64,000 bases of DNA from Campylobacter fetus subsp. testudinum 03-427 (GTDB lineage Bacteria > Campylobacterota > Campylobacteria > Campylobacterales > Campylobacteraceae): positions 372,001 to 436,000 of the forward strand of contig CP006833.1 in NCBI GenBank assembly GCA_000495505.1, written 5' to 3'. Position 1 is the stretch's first letter; each line of letters starts with the position of its first letter. Below are positions 46,436-54,192 of the stretch, piece by piece. The notes under the pieces are model-generated. The model saw nothing but the letters and a program-made list of their open reading frames with translations. It made no database searches and was not told the DNA's origin. The translations under genes and the position numbers were made by a program.

Positions 46436-48094
46436 TTGAAGCTTATAAACATTTATAACAGAATTTATACTCACATTGAAGAGTTTAAAATTTATATACT
46501 TATCATAGCTTTTACGGCTATATTTTTGGGTATATCGATATTTAGTTTAAACCGCGTAAAAGATGAGTTTGTATCTTTAGCAAAAAATTATAGAACTACT
46601 ATCGTCGCAGAACTATCAAGCTACGTAACAGAGTGGATGAACTCTAGAATTTCTAGCGTAAATTCTTACTCCACTATACTATCAAGCTTGATTTTAGATG
46701 ATAATATCACCACTGATAGAATGTACGACTCCATAGATATTTTAAGTAAAACAAATCCTATGTTTGATACATTTCAACTCTACCTTGAAAACGACAGACT
46801 TCTCATACATGCTAGTAAATATCTAGTGATAGATCAAAAAGATCTAGATAGGATAGCTAAATACGAATGGTATAAAGATACAAAAGATCGCGATATAACG
46901 ACTATCAGAGTTATTCCAAACCATAAGGTATTAAATGAAAAAACGATAAATATTTGCTCTCCTCTTAAGGCTAATGGTAAATTTAAAGGAGTATTATGCG
47001 GAATAATCAAAACAAACAACATCTTAAAACAGATAAAAGGTGTGGATAAAAATATCGTTTCACATCTGTTTTTGATGGATAAAAATCACGATATCATTAC
47101 TTCACATTATCAGCCAAATCCATTTGTAAATGAGTTAAAAAATATAAATAAAAATTTCACTTCCAAAGAGTTCGTAAGTGAGGGTATAAAAGTAAGTGTT
47201 CTAAAAACATCTATGCAAGACTGGGCGGTTGGAGTCGGGATAAATGAAAACGCTATCATTCAAAAAAGTCTAATCGTAGTCGCAAAGACGTCTTTTATGA
47301 TATTTGGCTTTTTTATAGTCTTGATCATAGTAGCAAATTTACTTCATAATTACTTACATGCTAAGATAAATAAACGCAAACAAGAGTACGAGTTTATACT
47401 CACTCATCAGTTAAAAATGATAGAAACAGGTGAGCTAGTAGGCGTTATGTCTCATCAGCTCAAGCAGCCGCTAAACTCGGCAAAGCTGATGATAAGCTCT
47501 ATTTTACAGTTAAAAGAGGATAAAAATATTAGCGAAGAAGATGAGAAAAATAGTTTAAAACTCTGTTTGGATTCTATGGAACATCTAAATCAAACGGTAG
47601 AAAATTTCAAGAATTTTTATAAATTTGATCCAAGCGTGACTAAATTCAGCATTAAAAGATCCATAGACGCTCTTATAAATATCTTGCATGTGGATTTTGC
47701 AAAAAATAACGTGAGTGTGATAGTGGGCGAATTTGAAGATATAGAAGTTGGCAATTGTCAAAATTTATTTACACAAGTCCTTTTGGTGCTTTTGCAAAAT
47801 TCAAAAGAAGCTTTGATAGCTCATTATCCAGATGAGTTCAAAAAGCGACAAATTTATATAAAAGTAAAAAGCGATGAAAATTATATTTATACCGAAGTAA
47901 GCGACTTTGCTGGCGGTATAAGTGATGAGCAAGCTCCTAAACTCTTTTCAAATTTAAAAATCAGTAAAAAGAAAGGTGGTAGCGGTATCGGACTGTATTT
48001 CGCTAAAAAAATAGCAAACACAAAGCTAGGCGGCGATCTAACTCTTGTTAGTAAAAAAGATCCGACTGTATTTGAACTAAGGATAAGAAAATGA
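46436..48094 (+). CDS. Membrane sensor histidine kinase with periplasmic sensor domain
   Basis: The 552-residue protein starts at TTG 46436 with AAGGAG upstream. TM1 (about 18-38) and TM2 (about 280-303) bracket a ~240-residue periplasmic domain with double Cache (dCache)-like features (YLENDRLLIHASKYL, FKGVLCGIIKTNNIL, TSMQDWAVGVGINENA). The cytoplasmic part has the H-box VMSHQLKQPLNSAK (phospho-His340), N-box VLLQNSKEA, G1 SDFAGGISDE and G2 GGSGIGLYFAKKI. Its ligand is unknown. The partner regulator gene overlaps it by 4 bp. It lies between the TorA-like operon and dsbL-assT, so either could be the target. Confidence 0.92.
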   Translation: MKLINIYNRIYTHIEEFKIYILIIAFTAIFLGISIFSLNRVKDEFVSLAKNYRTTIVAELSSYVTEWMNSRISSVNSYSTILSSLILDDNITTDRMYDSIDILSKTNPMFDTFQLYLENDRLLIHASKYLVIDQKDLDRIAKYEWYKDTKDRDITTIRVIPNHKVLNEKTINICSPLKANGKFKGVLCGIIKTNNILKQIKGVDKNIVSHLFLMDKNHDIITSHYQPNPFVNELKNINKNFTSKEFVSEGIKVSVLKTSMQDWAVGVGINENAIIQKSLIVVAKTSFMIFGFFIVLIIVANLLHNYLHAKINKRKQEYEFILTHQLKMIETGELVGVMSHQLKQPLNSAKLMISSILQLKEDKNISEEDEKNSLKLCLDSMEHLNQTVENFKNFYKFDPSVTKFSIKRSIDALINILHVDFAKNNVSVIVGEFEDIEVGNCQNLFTQVLLVLLQNSKEALIAHYPDEFKKRQIYIKVKSDENYIYTEVSDFAGGISDEQAPKLFSNLKISKKKGGSGIGLYFAKKIANTKLGGDLTLVSKKDPTVFELRIRK

Positions 48095-48774
48095 GACTGA
48101 AACTTTTAAATGAGATAAATATTTTGGTTGTAGAAGATGACGATATGGCAAGAGCTGCTTTAAAACTAGGACTCAAATCCCACTGCAATGCGTATTTTGA
48201 AGCTAGCAACGGATATGACGCGATAGATATATTTAAGCAAAATAGAGTAGATATCATACTCACAGATATCCATATGCCAGGACTTAACGGACTAGAAATG
48301 ATAGAAGAGATAAAAAAGATAAAGCCCCAACAGAGTTTTATAGTTATAACTTCTTATGATACAGATCAAAACTTTTTTAGATCTGTAAAAGAAGGAGCTA
48401 TGCAGTTCATCAGAAAACCTCTCGTGATAGAAGATGTGCAAAATGCACTACTTTTAGCAGTGGCTAAAAAAGATGAAAAGGTGTTTAAGCTATCTCCTAA
48501 CATAAAAGTAAATTTATCTAATGAAACGATATTTGATGGTGAAAAACAGATATTTTTGACAAATATAGAAAATAAAATTCTTTGGCTATTTTGTTATAAT
48601 ATAAATATGGTAGTAACTTACGATATGATAGAAGAGTATGTCTATGATAATCTTGATGTTAAAAAAGGCTCTATCCATACAGCGGTTTTGAGATTAAAAA
48701 AGCATCTTGATGGTATAAATATAGAAAATATATCGGCAAAGGGTTATATTCTTAGAAAATTTAGTGAAAATTAA
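48091..48774 (+). CDS. OmpR-type response regulator
   Basis: This 227-residue regulator has an intact receiver (VVEDDDMARAAL acidic pocket, phospho-Asp59 in ILTDIHMPGLNG, Lys109 in IRKPL). The C-terminal winged helix (about 135-225) is of the OmpR/PhoB class with KKGSIHTAVLRLKKHLDG as the recognition region. Overlap with the kinase stop as ATGA shows they are a cognate pair. dsbL starts 68 bp downstream with its own ribosome site, so read-through is possible. Confidence 0.92.
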   Translation: MRLKLLNEINILVVEDDDMARAALKLGLKSHCNAYFEASNGYDAIDIFKQNRVDIILTDIHMPGLNGLEMIEEIKKIKPQQSFIVITSYDTDQNFFRSVKEGAMQFIRKPLVIEDVQNALLLAVAKKDEKVFKLSPNIKVNLSNETIFDGEKQIFLTNIENKILWLFCYNINMVVTYDMIEEYVYDNLDVKKGSIHTAVLRLKKHLDGINIENISAKGYILRKFSEN

Positions 48775-48842
48775 ATTTGATGTAAGATTTTGGTTAGAGC
48801 TCAAATGTATAATTTCATTAAATTTAAAATAAAGGATTCAAA

Positions 48843-49532
48843 ATGAGAATTAGTTTATTAATTAAAAAATGTATAGCAGCCGTTGCGGTTTTTGGCGCTA
48901 TAAATGCAAGCGCGTTTAGCGAGGGAGTGGATTTTGTAAAGTTAGAAACACCTATCCCAAACTCTGATGGCTTGGTCACAAAAGTATATAGTTACGACTG
49001 TCCGTTTTGCTATAAATATGACAAGGCGGTCACAAAAGCGGTTATGCAAAAACTACCCGAGATGAAATTCGAGCCTATGCACCTTGCTACAAAGGGTAAA
49101 TTCGGCAAACAAGCTAGTGAGCTTTTTGCGGTTTTGATAGCTAAGGATAACGCTTCAGGCACAAGTTTATTAGACGATAAATCACTGTTTAAAAAGGCTA
49201 AATTTGCATACTACAAAGCCTATCACGATAAAAAAGAGAGATGGGGCGGAGATGCTAACACTCAAGAAAACGTAAATGCGTTTTTAAGCACTGGATTTGA
49301 AGCTTCTGGTATAAATAAAGATGATTTAGAAGCTGGGTTGAAAGATGAAAAAGTAAAAGCTATGCTTGAGAGATGGGGAATGGACGCAAATAGCGGATAT
49401 GCGTATGGCGTAGCAAAGATACAAGGCGTTCCTGCGTTTGTCGTAGATGGAAAATATCTTGTATATACAAAATCTATCAAAGGTATAGACGCTATGGCTG
49501 AACTTATAAAATACCTACATACATTAAAATAA
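48843..49532 (+). CDS. dsbL: DsbA/DsbL-type periplasmic thiol oxidase
   Basis: The 229-residue thioredoxin-fold protein has a Sec signal peptide (about 1-24, ending NASA). The redox motif CPFC is near residue 56, a helical insertion follows, and the cis-Pro loop is in GVPAFVVDG. It introduces disulfides into periplasmic proteins. Pairing with a DsbI-like membrane protein and the AssT gene reproduces the dsbL-dsbI-assT cluster of uropathogenic E. coli and the Cj0864-0866 region. The likely client is therefore AssT, with disulfide candidates C440-C446. CPFC differs from the CPHC of general DsbA. Confidence 0.88.
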   Translation: MRISLLIKKCIAAVAVFGAINASAFSEGVDFVKLETPIPNSDGLVTKVYSYDCPFCYKYDKAVTKAVMQKLPEMKFEPMHLATKGKFGKQASELFAVLIAKDNASGTSLLDDKSLFKKAKFAYYKAYHDKKERWGGDANTQENVNAFLSTGFEASGINKDDLEAGLKDEKVKAMLERWGMDANSGYAYGVAKIQGVPAFVVDGKYLVYTKSIKGIDAMAELIKYLHTLK

Positions 49533-49542
49533 GGTCGTTAAA

Positions 49543-50193
49543 ATGGAGTTTTTCAAAGACTTTAAAAGTGATCCCATAGGCAAAATAGCCTCTTTGCAAG
49601 ATGAAAGAGCTATCTGGATAATTATGGCCGCGGCTATGGGTGGGCTAGTTATAGTAGCTCATAGTTTGTTTCAAAACTATGTTTATATGGCACCTTGCGA
49701 ACAGTGCGTTTATATAAGGTTTTCTATGCTCGTTATGGCTTTTGGTGGCGCTATTGCTGCTATAAATCCTAAAAATATTATCCTAAAAATTATCGGATAT
49801 GTTTTGGGATTTTATGGAGCTATCATAGGAATGATGTACTCTTTAAAACTAAACTCTATACATCACGCAGTTCATAGCGAAGATCCTTTTGGAGTACAAG
49901 GCTGCTCAGCTGAGCCTAGTTTTCCTTTTGGACTCCCACTTGATATATGGGCGCCTGATTGGTTTAAACCAACTGGGGATTGCGGATATGATAATCCTAT
50001 AGTTCCTGATGACGTAACACTTTCGTGGCTTCAACAATGGTTTGTGGATTTTTATAGTGAGGGTTGGTATCTTATCCCTTCGCTTAAGTTTATGAATATG
50101 GCGCAAGCTTGCTTTATAGCTTACGCGGTCGCTTTTGTGTTGCTTTGTGCTATGCTTATTTGCTGGATAGTAAAATCAAAAAGAGCGCAATAA
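49543..50193 (+). CDS. dsbI: DsbB/DsbI-type quinone-linked disulfide oxidase
   Basis: This 216-residue inner membrane protein has about four to five helices. CEQC in the first periplasmic loop is the quinone-reactive pair. A second periplasmic loop carries [20 protein letters not shown] through TGDC with the DsbA-interacting Cys pair. The longer second loop and extra helix distinguish DsbI from DsbB. It reoxidises DsbL and passes electrons to menaquinone. It starts 10 bp after dsbL, and a strong terminator follows, separating it from the barrel gene. Confidence 0.9.
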   Translation: MEFFKDFKSDPIGKIASLQDERAIWIIMAAAMGGLVIVAHSLFQNYVYMAPCEQCVYIRFSMLVMAFGGAIAAINPKNIILKIIGYVLGFYGAIIGMMYSLKLNSIHHAVHSEDPFGVQGCSAEPSFPFGLPLDIWAPDWFKPTGDCGYDNPIVPDDVTLSWLQQWFVDFYSEGWYLIPSLKFMNMAQACFIAYAVAFVLLCAMLICWIVKSKRAQ

Positions 50194-50227
50194 ACTCATC
50201 TCTCTAAATTCATTTACTACATTTCAT

Positions 50228-50256
50228 AAGCCCGTAAATTCGGGCTTTTCTTTTTT
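50228..50256 (+). terminator. Rho-independent terminator after dsbI
   Basis: The stem AAGCCCG / CGGGCTT with a 6-nt loop is followed by TTCTTTTTT. It isolates dsbLI transcription from the downstream barrel gene. Confidence 0.85.
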
Positions 50257-50322
50257 CAAATTTAAAATAACCGCTTTATAAATCTTTAAGCTCTAAGTGA
50301 TTACTAAGAGAGATTTTCTTTT

Positions 50323-50328
50323 TATAAT
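50323..50328 (+). promoter_or_regulatory. Predicted -10 element of the barrel gene
   Basis: A consensus TATAAT behind TTTTCTTTT lies 28 bp before the ATG, downstream of the dsbI terminator. The barrel gene therefore has its own promoter. Confidence 0.55.
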
Positions 50329-50356
50329 ATGACAAATTTATTCAAAAGGAGAAAAT

Positions 50357-52147
50357 ATGAAAAAAATCATTCCTATAGCTGTTATTTGTGGATTTAGCTT
50401 AGTTTATGCGCAAAATTTAGCAGATCCAGACACTGCTTGGAGGATAAAGCCGTTTGGGCTTCCAAAACCGCTCACAAACCAGTCTATTTTAAATCCAGCG
50501 ATAGAAAACAACTTTGATTTTACTCAGCGCCAAAGCTATTATTATGCTAATAACGCGATTGATAAAAATAAAGATGCTCTGCATATCAGTGGCGGTTTTA
50601 TGGGTAAAAGTTACTTGGGAGCTGCTACTTATGACATTAAAGCAGATAATGCAGACGCACACGTTGGGACGTATTATCATAATCTTGGAGATTATAAAGG
50701 CGGAAATGGCAAATATCAAGGCGTAGGATATGAAAGAAACGCTCAAGATTTTAGTATAAAACTTAGACCAAAAGATAATTTTAGTTTAAATTACACTTTT
50801 ATAAGAGATGAGATCATAGATGATTTACTTCCATCGAATGCTTTAGAAACTGTTAGAAACACAAGATATCTAAACAATCTAAAAGCAAAAATAGGCGAAC
50901 AAGACGATTCAAATACTTTAAATTTAGGTTTTAGCTACGGCGAGATCAAACGCTATAGAAGCAACGAATACAAACAATTGCCAAATACGGTTAAATTTGA
51001 TAGCAAAACAGTTACTTACTCGTTTTTAGGCGAATACGCTTATAAGCTTAATGATATGCAAAACTTTGTAGGTATGAGCTACAAATCCAAAACCGAAGAT
51101 GGATACAGACGACTTGCAAACGGAACTATAACAGGCTGGGGATTTCCCGGGCTTGATATAGATAATTATAGAGTTTATGACACGTTTATCTATGAGCTTA
51201 ACGAGGCTCACGCGCTTAGCTTGGGGTTAAATTACGACTGGTTTTACAGTGATGCGAGTAAGCTAAATTCCAAAGTATCAAATGGTAAAAGTCTAAATGA
51301 TGAGTATGAGAGAATTTATGGTGAAAGAATGAGCGATAACGACTATAGCGGACTTAGTGTAAATCTAAGGTATGATTACAAAAATAGCGGATATAAGTCT
51401 TATTTGCAACTTGCAAGTTTATACGTCGCTCCGTACTTGTATAATTCGCTAAATGTTTATAACTATATGCCAAACTCATCACCTTATTTATACAATATAG
51501 GAGCGCCGAATTTAAAATCATCAAGGCACAACCTAGCTCAGATAAGTAGCAGTTATAACGATAATGTTGGCTTTAGCTTTACTTATGATAGTATAGAAGA
51601 TCTTGTGATCTACGATAGGCTACGCTCGAGTGACGCAACTCTTGATGGAACGATCATCAGAAGAAATGTTGATGCTGATTATATAAATGCAAAAGGCTGG
51701 GTAAAGTTTGATATCATTAATAATCTTAGTATGAAATCAAGCCTGACTTATCACTACGGTCAAAATAGATCAGATGATAGAGCGCTTTATCAAATTCGTC
51801 CTATAGAGTTTAATGCAAATTTAGATTACAAACAAAATGCACATTTTGGGCAGTGGAGCGTTGGTTCGGCTTTAAGATGGGTAGGAGCTCAAAGCAGGGG
51901 TGATTGGGATAAGAGCACAGGACTTGGAAGTGATCTAAAAGATAGTGCAAAAGCTTTTGCGACTGTTGATTTATATAGTGGAATAAACATAAAAAATAAA
52001 TTTGGTGTGAGATTTGGCATAGCAAATATTTTCGATGAAGACTACAGCGAGTTTATAAATCCAAATCATTTAGACGTTATAACTCCGAGTTTTGCTATAA
52101 AAGCGCCGGGTAGAACCGTTTTTATGAGTTTTAATGCTAGTTTTTAA
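50357..52147 (+). CDS. TonB-dependent-receptor-type outer membrane barrel lacking a plug domain (OprC/NosA-like)
   Basis: The 596-residue protein has a Sec signal peptide (1-18, ending VYA) and a long series of amphipathic beta strands. The C-terminus is receptor-like: GVRFGIANIFDEDYSEFINP and a final PGRTVFMSFNASF. The DEDYSEF segment and the LPSNALETVRNTRYL stretch remind me of copper receptors OprC/NosA. Unlike normal receptors (650-750 residues), barrel strands begin by about residue 70. No TonB box or ~150-residue plug motifs are visible, and the upstream gap of 163 bp has no room for one. It may be an open or differently gated channel. Its place between dsbI and assT suggests passage of AssT substrates; copper supply to nearby nosZ is an alternative. 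Confidence 0.65.
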   Translation: MKKIIPIAVICGFSLVYAQNLADPDTAWRIKPFGLPKPLTNQSILNPAIENNFDFTQRQSYYYANNAIDKNKDALHISGGFMGKSYLGAATYDIKADNADAHVGTYYHNLGDYKGGNGKYQGVGYERNAQDFSIKLRPKDNFSLNYTFIRDEIIDDLLPSNALETVRNTRYLNNLKAKIGEQDDSNTLNLGFSYGEIKRYRSNEYKQLPNTVKFDSKTVTYSFLGEYAYKLNDMQNFVGMSYKSKTEDGYRRLANGTITGWGFPGLDIDNYRVYDTFIYELNEAHALSLGLNYDWFYSDASKLNSKVSNGKSLNDEYERIYGERMSDNDYSGLSVNLRYDYKNSGYKSYLQLASLYVAPYLYNSLNVYNYMPNSSPYLYNIGAPNLKSSRHNLAQISSSYNDNVGFSFTYDSIEDLVIYDRLRSSDATLDGTIIRRNVDADYINAKGWVKFDIINNLSMKSSLTYHYGQNRSDDRALYQIRPIEFNANLDYKQNAHFGQWSVGSALRWVGAQSRGDWDKSTGLGSDLKDSAKAFATVDLYSGINIKNKFGVRFGIANIFDEDYSEFINPNHLDVITPSFAIKAPGRTVFMSFNASF

Positions 52148-52173
52148 ATTTATTTTAATTTTGGTGTAAGAGA

Positions 52174-52189
52174 TATGTGACAACACATA
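52174..52189. repeat. Short inverted repeat upstream of assT
   Basis: TATGTG-ACAA-CACATA lies 36 bp before the assT ATG and 27 bp after the barrel stop codon. It could be an operator or a weak intercistronic hairpin. Confidence 0.35.
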
Positions 52190-52224
52190 GATAAAATACT
52201 TTAAAATCTTTAAAAGGAGAAGAG

Positions 52225-54033
52225 ATGAAAACAAAAATATTAAGTTCGATTTTGGTAGCTGGATTACTTTTGGGCGTAGGTGCTACAAACGCTCTAGCTA
52301 TCGGTGGAGCTAGCGGTCCAGTCACTTATAAATCAGCAGGAAAGATAGGCGCGGTAAAAATGAATCCATATAAAATGGCTCCGCTTACAGCAGTTATCTT
52401 AAATGGTGGATATGACTTGAGCGATGCTAAAGTTACGGTAAAAGCAAAAGGTGAAAAAGGTATAGATATAAGCTATGACGTTTCAAATTCACAGCTTCTA
52501 ACTCACGGTGGAATTCCGGTATTTGGACTTTACGCAGACTATGTAAATAAAGTAGAAGTTTCATATAAAAGGAACGGTGAAACTATGAGTGAGACTTATA
52601 GTATCTATGCGCCTCCTGTATTTATGAATGTCGTAGGAACAAATCAAACAAGCATACTTCCTAAAGCCGAAGTAGTAAAGATGGATCCTAAATTTAAAAA
52701 CAGACTGTATTTTATAAATCACATCGTAAGAGCTAGTACTCCTGATAGCGGACAAGCAGTTTGGAACCATCCAACTGGCGGTGCTATGGAATGGGACAAT
52801 GAACCATATAACTGGATAGTAGATGCAAACGGTGATGTTAGATGGTATATGAAAGCAGATGAGATAAGAGATCCTGATAATATCTACAAAAAAGGTAATA
52901 TGATGGGCTTTAGCCAAACCAAAGACGGTTCACTTCTTTGGGGAATGGGTCAAAGATATATGAAGTACGATCTTTTAGGAAGACAAATTTATGATAGAAA
53001 ACTTCCTGCTGGTTATATAGACTTTTCTCATCACATAGAAGAGATGCCAAACGGTCATATACTTATGCGTGTTGCAAGTAGTGATCAAAAAAGAAGCGAT
53101 GGTAAAAACGTAAGAACAGTAAGAGACGTGATCATAGAAGTAGATGAGAGTGGTAATGTAGTAGATGAGTGGAAACTTTATAAAATACTTGATCCTTATA
53201 GAGATGTAAATATCTTAGCTCTTGATCAAGGCGCAGTTTGCTTAAACGTAGATGCGAGCAAAGCAGGAACTACGACTGATAAAGAAGCTCTTGAAGATCC
53301 AAACGCGGCTTTTGGAGATATAGCAGGAGTTGGCGCAGGTAGAAACTGGGCTCACGTAAATAGTGTAAATTACGATCCAATCGATGATAGTATAGTAGTT
53401 TCAGTACGTCACCAAAGCGCGGTTGTAAAAATCACTCGCGATAAAAAAGTAAAATGGATACTAGCTCCAAAAGCGGGCTGGAACAAAGAGCTTGCAACTA
53501 AACTTTTAACTCCTGTTGATAAGAGTGGTAAAAAGTTAGATTGTGATGATAATGGAGTTTGCGAAAACAGCGATTTTGACTTTACTTGGACTCAACATAC
53601 TGCTTATAAAATAAACGAAAAAAGCGATAAAAACAAGTACGCTTTAAGCGTTTTTGATAACGGTGATGCAAGACATAACGAACAACCAGCCATTGCTACT
53701 ATGAAGTATAGTCGCGCAGTTGAGTACGCTATAGATGAGAAAAAAATGACCGTAAAACAAGTATGGGAATACGGTAAAGACCGCGGATTTGACTGGTATA
53801 GCCCGATAACTTCGGTCGTTGAGTATCAAAAAGATACTGATTCTATGTTTGTGTATTCGGCTACTGCAGGACTTGGAAAGATGCTACAAAAGATAGGAAA
53901 GACAGAGCCTATCATAAATGAGATAGATTACGGTACGCAAAAAGTCGGCGTAGAGATAAAATTTACAAATATGGGCTTAACCATAGGCTATAGAGCGCTT
54001 CCTATTAGTACGAAAGAAGCTTTTAGTAAATAA
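52225..54033 (+). CDS. assT: Periplasmic arylsulfate sulfotransferase AssT
   Basis: This 602-residue PAPS-independent enzyme moves sulfate from an aryl sulfate donor to a phenolic acceptor. Sec signal peptide 1-25 (ending NALA), N-terminal beta-sandwich domain to about residue 130, then a six-bladed propeller. Catalytic-site residues line up in pattern and spacing with E. coli CFT073 AssT: His pair 269/270 (DFSHHIEEM), His377 (NWAHVNSV), Arg395 (SVRHQSA) and the sulfated His458 (TWTQHTAYK). Cys440 and Cys446 sit 18 and 12 residues before that His, as do C418/C424 in CFT073, where DsbL forms the disulfide. In C. jejuni the homologue is AstA (Cj0866). It starts 77 bp after the barrel gene. Confidence 0.93.
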   Translation: MKTKILSSILVAGLLLGVGATNALAIGGASGPVTYKSAGKIGAVKMNPYKMAPLTAVILNGGYDLSDAKVTVKAKGEKGIDISYDVSNSQLLTHGGIPVFGLYADYVNKVEVSYKRNGETMSETYSIYAPPVFMNVVGTNQTSILPKAEVVKMDPKFKNRLYFINHIVRASTPDSGQAVWNHPTGGAMEWDNEPYNWIVDANGDVRWYMKADEIRDPDNIYKKGNMMGFSQTKDGSLLWGMGQRYMKYDLLGRQIYDRKLPAGYIDFSHHIEEMPNGHILMRVASSDQKRSDGKNVRTVRDVIIEVDESGNVVDEWKLYKILDPYRDVNILALDQGAVCLNVDASKAGTTTDKEALEDPNAAFGDIAGVGAGRNWAHVNSVNYDPIDDSIVVSVRHQSAVVKITRDKKVKWILAPKAGWNKELATKLLTPVDKSGKKLDCDDNGVCENSDFDFTWTQHTAYKINEKSDKNKYALSVFDNGDARHNEQPAIATMKYSRAVEYAIDEKKMTVKQVWEYGKDRGFDWYSPITSVVEYQKDTDSMFVYSATAGLGKMLQKIGKTEPIINEIDYGTQKVGVEIKFTNMGLTIGYRALPISTKEAFSK

Positions 54034-54057
54034 CTATTTGCTTATAAATGATCTATA

Positions 54058-54093
54058 AAACATCTTAGAATAGTTTATTTATCTAAGATGTTT
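54058..54093 (+). terminator. Terminator after assT
   Basis: A 12-bp perfect stem (AAACATCTTAGA / TCTAAGATGTTT) with a 12-nt loop lies 24 bp after the stop codon, followed by a T-rich stretch. Confidence 0.75.
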
Positions 54094-54192
54094 AATCCAT
54101 TTTTTAAATTTATATCTTAAAAGCATATTTTCTACATTTTTTAAATTTAAATATGATAAAATTAGTATAAATTAAATCAAAAAGGTCATTTT

